From NCBI RefSeq assembly GCF_001368915.1, contig NZ_CSTE01000001.1:137364-201363 (forward strand): 64,000 nucleotides of DNA, in the 5' to 3' direction. Source of the DNA: Haloferax massiliensis. Its GTDB lineage: Archaea > Halobacteriota > Halobacteria > Halobacteriales > Haloferacaceae. A program made the position numbers and the translations under genes. Positions 45,675 to 54,821 of this stretch are shown one piece after another; within the stretch, counting starts at the first letter, position 1, and each line of letters opens with the position of its first letter. The notes beneath the pieces were generated by a model. It saw only the letters and a list, made by a program, of their open reading frames with translations, ran no database searches and had not been told where the DNA came from.

Positions 45675-46577
45675 ATGTACGCATTCGTCATCGGCGCTAA
45701 CGGCTTGCTTGGGAGTGTCGTGGTCCAGACGCTCCGCGAGCAGGGTCACGAGGTTGTCGGCGGCTATCACTCCAAGGAGCCCGCCTTCGACTGCCCGCTG
45801 CATCAAGTCAATATCACAGATACTGAGCGGGTTGTTGCCCTCCTTGATGAGTACGAAGTTGATGTCGTCATCAACTGTGCTGCCTACACTGACGTGGATG
45901 GCTGTGAATCGAATCCCGAGTTGGCCATGGCCGTGAACGGAACCGCACCGGGTGACCTCGCGGCCGTGTGTGATGACCGCGAGATTTCGTTCGTTCACTA
46001 TTCGACGGATTACGTCTTCGACGGTGAGACAGACGGGTTTTACGAAGAAGGTGACGATCCAGCACCGATTCAGGAGTACGGCCGCTCGAAGCTCGCCGGC
46101 GAGCATGCTGTTCGTGACGTGAACCCCGATGGGCTCATTCTCCGCTTGTCGTTCGTCTATGGCGCACGCGGTGACACGGGCGACCTCGTCGGCTTTCCTC
46201 AGTGGGTCGCCTCGACGCTCGCTGCAGGCGAGACAGTCCCACTGTTCACCGACCAGACGATGACGCCCAGTCGGGCTGGCAACGTCGCCACGACGACGCT
46301 GGAACTGCTCGATTCAGGGTCGACAGGAACGTTTCATGTTGCGAGTCAGTCGGCCGTCACGCCCTACGAGTTCGGCGAGGCGATTTGTGGTGTGATTGAC
46401 GGCGATGCGACACTCATCGAGTCGTCGGTCATGGCTGACCTCGACCGCTCGGCTGCGAGGCCGCGGCGCTCGTGTCTCGACGTGTCGAACGTAGAAGGCG
46501 AACTCGGTCGCTCCCAACCGACGTTGGAAACCGACCTCACGGCACTCGAAGCCGCGTTCAGCGATTACAGTTCGTAG
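45675..46577 (+). CDS. agl14: dTDP-4-dehydrorhamnose reductase
   Basis: A 300-residue RmlD-type SDR: MYAFVIGANGLLGSVVVQTL dinucleotide loop, NCAAYTDVDGCESNPELAMAVNG, FVHYSTDYVFDG and catalytic YGRSKLAGEHAV. It reduces dTDP-4-keto-L-rhamnose to dTDP-L-rhamnose, the last step of the pathway, and H. volcanii Agl14 carries this role. It is divergent from the dehydratase gene; its 3' end overlaps the zinc-ribbon gene tail to tail by 13 bases. Confidence 0.9.
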   Translation: MYAFVIGANGLLGSVVVQTLREQGHEVVGGYHSKEPAFDCPLHQVNITDTERVVALLDEYEVDVVINCAAYTDVDGCESNPELAMAVNGTAPGDLAAVCDDREISFVHYSTDYVFDGETDGFYEEGDDPAPIQEYGRSKLAGEHAVRDVNPDGLILRLSFVYGARGDTGDLVGFPQWVASTLAAGETVPLFTDQTMTPSRAGNVATTTLELLDSGSTGTFHVASQSAVTPYEFGEAICGVIDGDATLIESSVMADLDRSAARPRRSCLDVSNVEGELGRSQPTLETDLTALEAAFSDYSS

Positions 46578-46744
46578 CTGGCTTTGTTGTCGAGGAAGTG
46601 CTCCTGGTCGGCCTGGTCGAGATCCGTGAAGCGGAGGACGTTCTCACAGCCCAGTCCGGGGCACTTCATCACGCGGTTCGATTCAAGTTCGTTCGCGGAG
46701 ACGACGGTTCCGCACTGCGTGCAGGCGTGGGTGATGATGTGCAT
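46565..46744 (-). CDS. small zinc-ribbon protein (59 aa)
   Basis: From ATG 46742-46744 to TAA 46565-46567 the minus strand encodes 59 residues starting MHIITHACTQCGTVVSANEL. Two Cys pairs (CTQC and CPGLGC) form a four-Cys zinc ribbon, followed by an acidic helix. The ATG starts two bases after the thymidylyltransferase stop, so it is the second gene of that operon. Function unknown; possibly an accessory or regulatory factor of the glycan genes. Confidence 0.7.
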   Translation of the reverse strand: MHIITHACTQCGTVVSANELESNRVMKCPGLGCENVLRFTDLDQADQEHFLDNKASYEL

Positions 46745-46746
46745 GA

Positions 46747-47820
46747 TTAGAGTTTCAGTTGGGAGTTCTCACCGACGACGAGGCGACGGCCCTCCGGGAG
46801 GAAGTCGTCCGCGCTCCCGATGTTCGCGCCCTTGCCGAGGAGGCTGTCGACGATGCGCCCGGAGGTGTTGATGCTCGATTCTCCGATGACGACCGAGTTC
46901 TCGATATGGACACCTTCGAGCGTCGAGTTCGGGCCGACGGACGTGTACGGACCAACATAGGTATCCGACTTGATGACTGCGCCATCAGCGATGGAGACCG
47001 GACCACGGACGACTGCGCCATCTTCGATGGTCGCTGACTCCGCGAGTTCGATGCGGCCATCGACCGTCGCATCGTCGCTGATGGTTCCCTGTTTCCGGAG
47101 CGATTTGTCCTCAAGGACGAGTTGGTTCGCTTCGAGGATGTCTTCTGGCTTGCCGGTGTCTTTCCACCACCCCTCGACGACGTGCGAGTCGATGGCGTAG
47201 CCGTCTTCGAGGAGCGACTGAATCGCGTCCGTGATTTCGAGTTCGCCACGCCACGAGGGTTCTAACTTCTCGATGGCGTCGAAGACCGCGGGCGAGAAGA
47301 CGTACATCCCGATGAGTGCGAGATTCGTCGGCGGCTCGTCCGGCTTCTCGATCAGCTGGGTGACGTTGCCCTGGTCGTCGACGTCCGCAATCCCGAACTG
47401 CTGTGGGTTCTCGACTTCTTGGAGCGCGATTCCCGCACCGAAATCACCCGACTCGAAGCTCTCGACGAGGTCGACGACGCCCTCTTTGAGGATGTTGTCG
47501 CCGAGGTACATCACGAAGTCGTCGTCACCGACGAAGTCTTTCGCACACCCTGCCGCGTGGGCGAGGCCGAGGGGATTGCCTTGGACGATGTAGGTGATTT
47601 CGACGCCGTAGTCAGAGCCATCGCCGAGGAGGTCTTGGATTTCCTCGCGACCTTTGTGGCCGAGAATGACGCCGATTTCGGTGATCCCCGCTTCTTTGAG
47701 GTCTTCGACCGCATATTCGAGGACGGGTTTATTCGCGACCGGGACGAGCTGCTTCGGCCCAGTGTGGGTAATGGGCCGGAGACGGGAGCCCGTGCCTCCT
47801 GAGAGAAGTACGCCTTTCAT
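46747..47820 (-). CDS. agl11: glucose-1-phosphate thymidylyltransferase
   Basis: A 357-residue nucleotidyltransferase: MKGVLLSGGTGSRLRPIT (the GGxGxRLxPxT nucleotide loop), EKPDEPPTNLALIGMYVFSP and a C-terminal left-handed beta helix (hexapeptide repeats about 240-350). It makes dTDP-glucose from glucose-1-phosphate and dTTP, the entry step to dTDP-rhamnose; H. volcanii Agl11 has this role. The long C-terminal beta helix is usual in archaeal members. The ATG at 47820 is chosen over an upstream in-frame ATG at 47853. Confidence 0.92.
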   Translation of the reverse strand: MKGVLLSGGTGSRLRPITHTGPKQLVPVANKPVLEYAVEDLKEAGITEIGVILGHKGREEIQDLLGDGSDYGVEITYIVQGNPLGLAHAAGCAKDFVGDDDFVMYLGDNILKEGVVDLVESFESGDFGAGIALQEVENPQQFGIADVDDQGNVTQLIEKPDEPPTNLALIGMYVFSPAVFDAIEKLEPSWRGELEITDAIQSLLEDGYAIDSHVVEGWWKDTGKPEDILEANQLVLEDKSLRKQGTISDDATVDGRIELAESATIEDGAVVRGPVSIADGAVIKSDTYVGPYTSVGPNSTLEGVHIENSVVIGESSINTSGRIVDSLLGKGANIGSADDFLPEGRRLVVGENSQLKL

Positions 47821-47933
47821 GAGTGTGTCTGTGATGTTATCATACTGACTCAAGTATGGTTCGCTTGCTCGAACTAGTTAGTGAAATTAGCTGTAGCAAA
47901 ATCTTATAAATCTTCCCCAGAAACGAGATTTCA

Positions 47934-49262
47934 ATGATTAAGGAGATTGGGAAGACAGGTCTGGAAAAAGTTCGACAGTTTCGGAGTCGAATGGCGTACG
48001 AACTGCGGGGTGGTGGAAGTTCTTCGATGGTCAATGTAGACGCCGAAAAGAACATCCTCGTCATCACTATTGATTGTCTTCGAGATGATCGGCTTTCGGT
48101 ATCTGGGTATCATCGTGAAACGACTCCCTTTCTCGATTCACTAAGCTCATACACACCAGCAATTGCTGCGGCACCGTGGACATTCAGTTCTGTACCATCT
48201 ATCCTTACAGGACTCCACCCACACAACCATGGCGCGGCATACCCAGATGACTCCGCCAGAAACCAGGATCTGAGTAATCCCCCGAATGGAATTCAAGACG
48301 GTGTCCCCACGCTTGCAGAGTTGCTTGATTCGGTAGGATACGAGACTCGATTTATCACCGCGGTTGGTACCGCAGCAATCCCCATGGAGGGCCGGTTTAA
48401 ATCTGTAAAACGACGCCATGATGCAGATGCTGAAGATGTTCTCTCAGAGATTCAGCGATGGTGGAATACCACATCTGGCCCGAAGTTCGGTTATGCACAA
48501 TTGGGAGATCTCCATGAGCCCTTACACGACCCCCCAACCGAGTATTTCGATGAGATACCAGACGTTGACGGGATTGACCGCTGGCGATTCACTTCCGGAG
48601 ATATTCAGAACGATGAGTTCGAACGATACCGTTCAGCAAGAAGGCTGCTGTACGATACGCTTCTTCGTTACGTCGATGAAGAGATTGAGCGCGTTCTCGG
48701 TGGCTTGGCTGAGCTTGATGATACAATCGTCGTCGTAACTAGTGACCACGGAGAGGAGTTTTGGGAGTACAAGTCGTTCGAAGAAGAGCATTTCGAGGAC
48801 TCCCGAGGTGTTAGCGGTGTTGGCCACGGTCATGCGCTTGTCCCTCCAGTTCTCGAAGTTCCGATTATAACCAACCTTGAATCGATTTTTGGGTCTACGA
48901 CACGTCGGAGTTCAACAGATATCGTCCCGACAATTCTCTCGGAGATGGATGCCACGGTGAATGTTGAGTTTGACGGAGAACCGTTGCAAGAACCTTCAAC
49001 TGGAGAGACTGCGTTACTCTCCCAAGAGGTTGCCTACGGTCCGAACCAAATTAGCGTTACTGAGGGCGGTAACCATCTCATCTACGTCCCAACAACAGAT
49101 AGCTCGGTCCTCATTAACTTTGAAACTGGTGAGCAAATTGATGACCCAGAGATTAAATCACGTCTCATGGGACATGTTCCACGTGAACGTGCCACTGGCT
49201 CATCTGTTGAACTATCTGACGACGTCCAAAAGCAGTTGTCCGACCTTGGATACGCTGAGTAG
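47934..49262 (+). CDS. alkaline-phosphatase-superfamily enzyme (sulfatase fold, Thr nucleophile)
   Basis: A 442-residue protein of the sulfatase/phosphoglycerol-transferase fold: ILVITIDCLRDDRLSVSGYH (first metal Asp), WTFSSVPSILTGLHPHNHG (nucleophile region) and VVVTSDHGEEFWE (metal Asp-His). In sulfatases the nucleophile position is Cys or Ser of C/S-x-P-x-R; here the aligned residue is Thr, as in phosphotransferases. It probably adds or removes a phosphoryl-linked group on the glycan. No signal peptide is evident, so it should act in the cytosol. It ends DLGYAE, a tail shared with the other three enzymes in the island. Confidence 0.78.
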   Translation: MIKEIGKTGLEKVRQFRSRMAYELRGGGSSSMVNVDAEKNILVITIDCLRDDRLSVSGYHRETTPFLDSLSSYTPAIAAAPWTFSSVPSILTGLHPHNHGAAYPDDSARNQDLSNPPNGIQDGVPTLAELLDSVGYETRFITAVGTAAIPMEGRFKSVKRRHDADAEDVLSEIQRWWNTTSGPKFGYAQLGDLHEPLHDPPTEYFDEIPDVDGIDRWRFTSGDIQNDEFERYRSARRLLYDTLLRYVDEEIERVLGGLAELDDTIVVVTSDHGEEFWEYKSFEEEHFEDSRGVSGVGHGHALVPPVLEVPIITNLESIFGSTTRRSSTDIVPTILSEMDATVNVEFDGEPLQEPSTGETALLSQEVAYGPNQISVTEGGNHLIYVPTTDSSVLINFETGEQIDDPEIKSRLMGHVPRERATGSSVELSDDVQKQLSDLGYAE

Positions 49263-49264
49263 CG

Positions 49265-49735
49265 TCAGCCGTGAATTTCAGCGTTCCAGTCGTACGGAAT
49301 CCGGTCGTCGTCGTACGGAATTCGCTCTTCGTCGGGGTCTTCGTAGTCATAGAGGTTCGTCGGGTAGTTGATGAGCAGCGACGGCTCGTCGCCGATAGCC
49401 TTGAATCCGTGCCAGCAGTCACCGGGGATGCGGATGACCTGTTGGTTGTGCTCGCCGATGACGAACGTGTCAAGTTCTCCCTGGGTAGGCGAGTCTTCGC
49501 GGTCGTCGTAGATGCCTACCGTGATGCGGCCCTTCGGACAGACGAAGTGGTCGATCTGGCCTTCGAGATGGCGATGCCAAGCCCTGACGACGCCGGGGTA
49601 CGTCATCGAGTAGTAGGACATCTCCGGGTCGATTTCGTATACGTCCCAGTCGCTGCGGAAGACTTCGACCAAGTGGCCCCGCTGGTCGGCGTTGACTTGG
49701 AGGTCGCGGACTTCGACGTCGTGAATGTTGGGCAT
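49265..49735 (-). CDS. agl13: dTDP-4-dehydrorhamnose 3,5-epimerase
   Basis: A 156-residue cupin of the RmlC type: VRDLQVNADQRGHLVEVFRS, YYSMTYPGVVRAWHRHLEGQ (catalytic His in AWHRH) and CWHGFKAIGDEPSLLINYPT. It epimerises C3 and C5 of dTDP-4-keto-6-deoxyglucose, completing the rhamnose set with the dehydratase, reductase and thymidylyltransferase in the window. H. volcanii Agl13 has this role. Convergent with the sulfatase-fold gene, two bases apart. Confidence 0.9.
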   Translation of the reverse strand: MPNIHDVEVRDLQVNADQRGHLVEVFRSDWDVYEIDPEMSYYSMTYPGVVRAWHRHLEGQIDHFVCPKGRITVGIYDDREDSPTQGELDTFVIGEHNQQVIRIPGDCWHGFKAIGDEPSLLINYPTNLYDYEDPDEERIPYDDDRIPYDWNAEIHG

Positions 49736-49838
49736 CTACTGTTAATTAGCTTGGTAGTCTATCTTAGTAGTAGCGGTCGTTAGTTGGGATAAAACGGACC
49801 ACGGACTATTTTATGAAGAGAGACAACCACACAACATA

Positions 49839-51356
49839 ATGGAAAGTGAATCCGAAGGGATTGCAGACATTATCCTGAGTAGTGGTTTATTTGCTTCAAG
49901 TGGGATGATATCTCGGTTCTTTGGCTTTTTAGGACACATAGCCATAGTACAGTCACTACCTCCAGATGTATTCGGGAACATAACCATCTCACAAGCAGTT
50001 GTCACAACAATCATCCCAATTGCTGTATTTGGGCTCGGAGATGGAATACCACGATTACTCGCAGGGTCAGATTCAGAAGCGTATGATAAAAAAATAATCT
50101 CCAGCGGACTTATCTCTGCTTCCGGAATTGGACTCACAGCAAGTATCGTGGTGTTCTTGGGAGCTCCAATAATTGCAGACGGTTTTAATAATCCATCAAT
50201 CACACCGTATCTATCTATACTTAGTATCCAGATATTCTTTGGAGTCGTTTGGGGGGCTCTACGAGGAACACTCCGTGGCTATCGACTTTCAAAAGCTCTT
50301 GCAATCTCTAAAGACATCGCACCAAAAGGAACGGCGTTAATTGTTTTAGGGCTATGCGTCTGGATCTTAGGTCCAGAGACAGGTGCTCTATCGTACTATC
50401 TTTCACTACCAATTATTTCAGCAGTTGTCGCTGCGGCGGCTATTTATTACTTAGTTGAATACAAACCCTCTCGACCATCTGCATCCCATACCAAGGAGCT
50501 ATTCTCTTTTTCCATACCCCTAGCTCTAAGCTCAACATTTGTTATATTAATGCTGAATGCAGACATGCTATTTTTAGGGTACCTTTCTAGTTCGACATCA
50601 GTAGGCTACTATCGGTCTGTTCGACCATTCTCACAATTAATTCTTATCGGATTAATGTCATCGGTCACGATTTACATGCCGTTAGTTACCGAATTCTTTG
50701 AGAGTGGTAGAAAAGATTCTGTCAGCCGAATATATACAGTCACTACAAAGTGGCTCGCAATTCTAACTTTTCCATTAGTTGGTGTTTTTGTCTTGTTTTC
50801 CCCAGAGGTTGTCGTTGGATTCCTTAGTGAAGAATACAAACCAGCAGCTATCGTACTCTCGATACTATCTATCGGGATGTACGGCCGAGTCTTTGTGGGT
50901 CCAAATGGAGCAACTACGCAAGCGATTGGCCGTCCTAAAATTGAATTTTACGCCGGAATACTCGGGGTTATAGTCAACATCTGCTTCAATATTGTTTTGA
51001 TTCCTTCATTTGGGATCGCTGGAGCAGCAATTGCGACCTCAATGGGGTTTACTGCATATAACATTCTTGAGTTGACGATCATCTATCGAGAAATCGGCGC
51101 GCACCCATTTTCGATGAATATGGTCAAGCCACTTATCCCTAGTACTATCCTTGGCTTTATCCTGTATTCTATACTCCCAGATGGCCTCTCTCTCCCAGCA
51201 TTAATTGGCGTCGGAATATTCTGGACACTTTGCCAGGTTCTCTTTGTGGTTGCCACCGATAGTTTTGATAAGATGGATCGGGATATCCTTCTTGAGATGG
51301 ATTCTGAATTGACAACCAAACTTATTTCCTACATTGACCGGGTTGAAAGATCATGA
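49839..51356 (+). CDS. agl15: polysaccharide flippase (Wzx/Agl15-like)
   Basis: A 505-residue protein with about 14 membrane helices of the MATE/MOP polysaccharide-exporter type, including GMISRFFGFLGHIAIVQSLP and ALSSTFVILMLNADMLFLGY. In H. volcanii Agl15 turns the lipid-linked glycan across the membrane before transfer to the S-layer protein. The gene is AT-rich compared with the rhamnose genes just upstream and overlaps the next gene by four bases (ATGA), so this part of the island may be a later arrival. Confidence 0.82.
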   Translation: MESESEGIADIILSSGLFASSGMISRFFGFLGHIAIVQSLPPDVFGNITISQAVVTTIIPIAVFGLGDGIPRLLAGSDSEAYDKKIISSGLISASGIGLTASIVVFLGAPIIADGFNNPSITPYLSILSIQIFFGVVWGALRGTLRGYRLSKALAISKDIAPKGTALIVLGLCVWILGPETGALSYYLSLPIISAVVAAAAIYYLVEYKPSRPSASHTKELFSFSIPLALSSTFVILMLNADMLFLGYLSSSTSVGYYRSVRPFSQLILIGLMSSVTIYMPLVTEFFESGRKDSVSRIYTVTTKWLAILTFPLVGVFVLFSPEVVVGFLSEEYKPAAIVLSILSIGMYGRVFVGPNGATTQAIGRPKIEFYAGILGVIVNICFNIVLIPSFGIAGAAIATSMGFTAYNILELTIIYREIGAHPFSMNMVKPLIPSTILGFILYSILPDGLSLPALIGVGIFWTLCQVLFVVATDSFDKMDRDILLEMDSELTTKLISYIDRVERS

Positions 51357-52696
51357 CGAGCGATGTCTTTCTACTGGTATTTGATACTCTTCGTCGCGAT
51401 TACATTGAACCATACTCTAAGAATGTATCGACGCCAGGGTTCTCCAAACTATTCGCAGATAGTATTGTTCTCGAAAAAGCCTATTCGACAGGATCGTGGA
51501 CGGTTCCAGCACATGGATCCCTATTCACCGGGAAGTATCCTTCAGAGCATGGTGCAACAGGGCTAACAAAAAAATTGCCAAGGGAACCAAAGACAATAGC
51601 AGAAGTCACATCAGACAATGGTTACGAGCCGGTTGCGATCTCAACAAATCCATGGGTAAGTCCTGACTTTGGATTCTATCGTGGGTTTGGTAGTCAGAGT
51701 GAGTTCATTTATCCAGAGCTACCTTTTGCCGACGTTGGCTCCCCATGGGACGCAGTTAATGAGAACGATGATCTTCTGCGGAGTTTCTCAAAAGTTCTCC
51801 GGTGGAGTACAGAAAAAAACACGACAAAGAGACTAATAAAAGCGATGTACGCATATCTCTTTTTTGATCAAAAAGTTCCAAGTGCAAATGAAGTCACAGA
51901 TCAATTGACGTCTTCACTTGACTCAGTCTCGGATTCGATGCCTGTATTTGGATTTGTGAATTATATGGATGCACATGAACCATATTTTGACGATGAAAGA
52001 GACTCACAGATCAAGTGGAACCTACATTCAGTAGGCAGCTCACCCGAGATTGGGCAGAACACAATACGAGACGGGTACAAATCTTCAGTGGAGTCTCTTG
52101 ATAATGGAGTTAGTTATCTCGTTGAACAATTGCGTGATCAAGACAGATATGATGATGCTTTAATTATTGGTGTCGCAGACCACGGTCAGAGTCTTGGAGA
52201 ACATGATTACTGGGGCCATGGAACCTATCTGTATGATGAGCTACTACATGTCCCAGCGTTTGTTAAACCACCTGGAGGGAGTCAATCCGATGAATGGATC
52301 AACCAACCATTTTCGATTCGGAGAGTATTTGATCTGGTTTCACAGGCAACTGATGGTGAAATCGATGATTTGAGGCTTTGGCTTCAAAATGCTACTGAAA
52401 GAGTTGTTGCAGCAGAATCTACTGGACCACACATGGATATCGAACACACATTAGACGCGGTTTCAGAGGCAGGATATTGGAAATTCTATGGCGGATCATG
52501 GAAGGCTTCAAAATATTTAGACGATGGTGAACTAACTATTCACCAAAATCAAGAGGATATACCAAAAGAAGAGATATATGAAGATGTGAATAAATATGTG
52601 GATGATAATGATATATCAACCACGAAGATGAGCGATAACAATAGCGGCTTAAGTTCGGATATCGAAAAAAGGTTAGAACATTTAGGGTATAAATGA
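51353..52696 (+). CDS. alkaline-phosphatase-superfamily enzyme, Thr nucleophile (second)
   Basis: A 447-residue relative of the enzyme at 47934-49262: DVFLLVFDTLRRDYIEPYSK, STGSWTVPAHGSLFTGKYPS (Thr aligned with the sulfatase Cys) and GVADHGQSLGEHDYWGHG (metal ligands). It overlaps the flippase stop (ATGA) and is translated with it. It ends RLEHLGYK. No signal peptide, so presumably it works on cytosolic or inner-leaflet glycan intermediates. AT-rich codon use like its neighbours. Confidence 0.78.
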   Translation: MTSDVFLLVFDTLRRDYIEPYSKNVSTPGFSKLFADSIVLEKAYSTGSWTVPAHGSLFTGKYPSEHGATGLTKKLPREPKTIAEVTSDNGYEPVAISTNPWVSPDFGFYRGFGSQSEFIYPELPFADVGSPWDAVNENDDLLRSFSKVLRWSTEKNTTKRLIKAMYAYLFFDQKVPSANEVTDQLTSSLDSVSDSMPVFGFVNYMDAHEPYFDDERDSQIKWNLHSVGSSPEIGQNTIRDGYKSSVESLDNGVSYLVEQLRDQDRYDDALIIGVADHGQSLGEHDYWGHGTYLYDELLHVPAFVKPPGGSQSDEWINQPFSIRRVFDLVSQATDGEIDDLRLWLQNATERVVAAESTGPHMDIEHTLDAVSEAGYWKFYGGSWKASKYLDDGELTIHQNQEDIPKEEIYEDVNKYVDDNDISTTKMSDNNSGLSSDIEKRLEHLGYK

Positions 52697-52743
52697 GACA
52701 ATGATACAAGTCAGGATGAGCGATTATTGGTTGAGTATTATCC

Positions 52744-54414
52744 ATGACTAATCTGAGTATGAATAAAATCAAAAAATTACAAATCACTGTTGCATGTCTC
52801 TCGATTACTACTGTCATTTTAAGTATTCGCCAGAGTTCTCTGGGATTCATAATTCTTGGTGTTGCCGTACTTTTATTCACTACTATCAGAGGGTCTCAAG
52901 TCGGTATTGCAGGTTTAGCTATTTCAACAATCTTACTATTTCCGGGAGCTCAAGCGGGTTGGCTCTATCGTCGAGGGAGTCACAACGCAGCATATGTTGC
53001 AATGCAGATCCAAGAGAATGGTTGGCCGTTAACAATTGATGTTGTGCGTCGGGCTTTCCCAGCAACTCCGCTTCTCCATATGTTGACTATTGTACTTAGC
53101 AAAGTGACAAACTTGTCAATCATGCCAGGCCCGACTGGCCAAACCCTGATTACATATCTGCTATCTATAATACTCCCTGCAATGGCAGTGATCATGGTCG
53201 CGGCCATTGCTCACCGATATAGCAAAGCTCCAATTTCATTAGCCCTTCTACCAGTCTTAGCTTGGATCCCAGGATTCATCGACAAAACGGCATTCAATCG
53301 ACAATCGTTTGGTTTTGTGATATTTCTAATAGTTGCGCTAATTTGTGTGCGGCAGGTCTCTGGATCAAAGGGTTGGCGTTGGAAGATTCTATTAATACTC
53401 TCAATTGTAACACTCGTTGGTGGACATCACTTCTCGGCGATAATGGGACTACTCATCATCGCGATCGCAGGAATGACTTCTGTTACTGCAAAATGCCTAG
53501 AGACTGGAAAGTTTAAACTAACGTCGGGTTATCAGTTCGGTGTTGTATTCTTGCTTGGCGTATCAGTATTTGCGACGTGGTTTATTATTCAAGGACTAGG
53601 GGCTGGACTAATCGTCAGCCTATTAGTTGTTGACCCGTTTACAAGTCCAAATGTTCCGGAGTGGATAATTGAGCAATCAGTCACCCCCTCACAGATTTCT
53701 ATGATTTTATCAGGGCCGGCACTTTGGTTGTTTCAAGTAGTACTCGCAATTGGGTGCATGAGTTTATTGTATATCGCCATTTCGGATGACAAACAGTTTC
53801 GACCAGTTCTTTTTGTTACCTTCGTTGGTGCAACTATTGCGGTTTTAGGTGTCTTATCACGCTTCATCACGGTCAATACGCTTGCACGAATATTCACGTT
53901 CTTTGTATTTGTTGGTGGCTGGGCTGCTATAGACGGATATCAACAGATACAAACAGAACATCGCTGGCTCAAGCGACTACCTACTATCGCAGTCACAATA
54001 CTTCTTGTTATTGGAATAATGTCAGTTCCCATATATTATGTTTCGGATGTTCAACCAACGTATGAGAACAGGGAGACAGACCAACAATATCCCTCACACC
54101 TATATGCAACTGGTGACTTTCTATCGGACTATCCTACAGAGAAGTCGCTACTTATTGGTGATGATAATGTTGAACACGTTGTTGGAACACAAGCCTCAAT
54201 GCCAACAGAGCAACGTGGCGAAACAATTAGCCAAGGCAGAATCCCAGAGGAAGGAGTGTTAGTCCTTCGAGACTATAATAATGAACTATATTTTGGCTCA
54301 ACTGTTGAATTCAATTACTTTGCAATCAAGATTGGTGACAAATACGAAACCCTGAATAGGAGAAATACGATGATTTATGACAATGGTAATGAATCAATAC
54401 TCCTGAACAAGTGA
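52744..54414 (+). CDS. polytopic membrane protein, possible GT-C-type glycosyltransferase or polymerase
   Basis: A 556-residue protein with about 11-13 membrane helices through residue about 435 and a soluble C-terminal tail of roughly 120 residues. Near the start an inter-helix loop holds WLYRRGSHNAAYVAMQIQEN, compatible with a GT-C-like external loop, but no signature can be asserted. Gene context (flippase, glycosyltransferases) argues for a role in glycan assembly. A second in-frame ATG at 52759 is an alternative start. Confidence 0.55.
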   Translation: MTNLSMNKIKKLQITVACLSITTVILSIRQSSLGFIILGVAVLLFTTIRGSQVGIAGLAISTILLFPGAQAGWLYRRGSHNAAYVAMQIQENGWPLTIDVVRRAFPATPLLHMLTIVLSKVTNLSIMPGPTGQTLITYLLSIILPAMAVIMVAAIAHRYSKAPISLALLPVLAWIPGFIDKTAFNRQSFGFVIFLIVALICVRQVSGSKGWRWKILLILSIVTLVGGHHFSAIMGLLIIAIAGMTSVTAKCLETGKFKLTSGYQFGVVFLLGVSVFATWFIIQGLGAGLIVSLLVVDPFTSPNVPEWIIEQSVTPSQISMILSGPALWLFQVVLAIGCMSLLYIAISDDKQFRPVLFVTFVGATIAVLGVLSRFITVNTLARIFTFFVFVGGWAAIDGYQQIQTEHRWLKRLPTIAVTILLVIGIMSVPIYYVSDVQPTYENRETDQQYPSHLYATGDFLSDYPTEKSLLIGDDNVEHVVGTQASMPTEQRGETISQGRIPEEGVLVLRDYNNELYFGSTVEFNYFAIKIGDKYETLNRRNTMIYDNGNESILLNK

Positions 54415-54468
54415 GATTTGCTAAACCTGTTGAATTTCGGAACAACGATCCGCAAAATATGAATTAAT

Positions 54469-54593
54469 GGCTCTGTTGAAACCCTCTTTCCGTCTTGCGA
54501 TTTGTTGAGAGACTAGTTTTCACTGTGACCCACGGAAACTAGCCAGAAAGAGCGCTCTCTCCAATATCAACGCTGAAGGATTTCAACAGAGCC
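54469..54593. mobile_element. 125-bp MITE, copy 2
   Basis: Same length and terminal repeats as the element at 36765-36889 and differing at only a few internal positions. Its own 8-bp target duplication GAATTAAT lies at 54461-54468 and 54594-54601. It sits in the gap between the membrane-protein gene and a glycosyltransferase. Confidence 0.9.
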
Positions 54594-54601
54594 GAATTAA
54601 T

Positions 54602-54821
54602 GACTTTAGAACCACGTTTCATTCCTTTCGTAAAAGCGTTCAGAACCTTTTTTCTGTGGGTACTCAGCATTAAAACCAAACATAGAACTCCAAAACCGAC
54701 GTTATCTAGTGTTTGAATAGCTAATTTCTATCGATCATTGTGATCTGGTTTAGAATCGTAGATCGAGCGCTGTGACAAGTATAATTACCAATGAACGTAT
54801 CATATCTGGCAAGATCTATCG
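54602..54821. other. AT-rich gap downstream of the MITE
   Basis: No gene is supported. It must contain the promoter of the glycosyltransferase starting at 54822. Confidence 0.4.
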
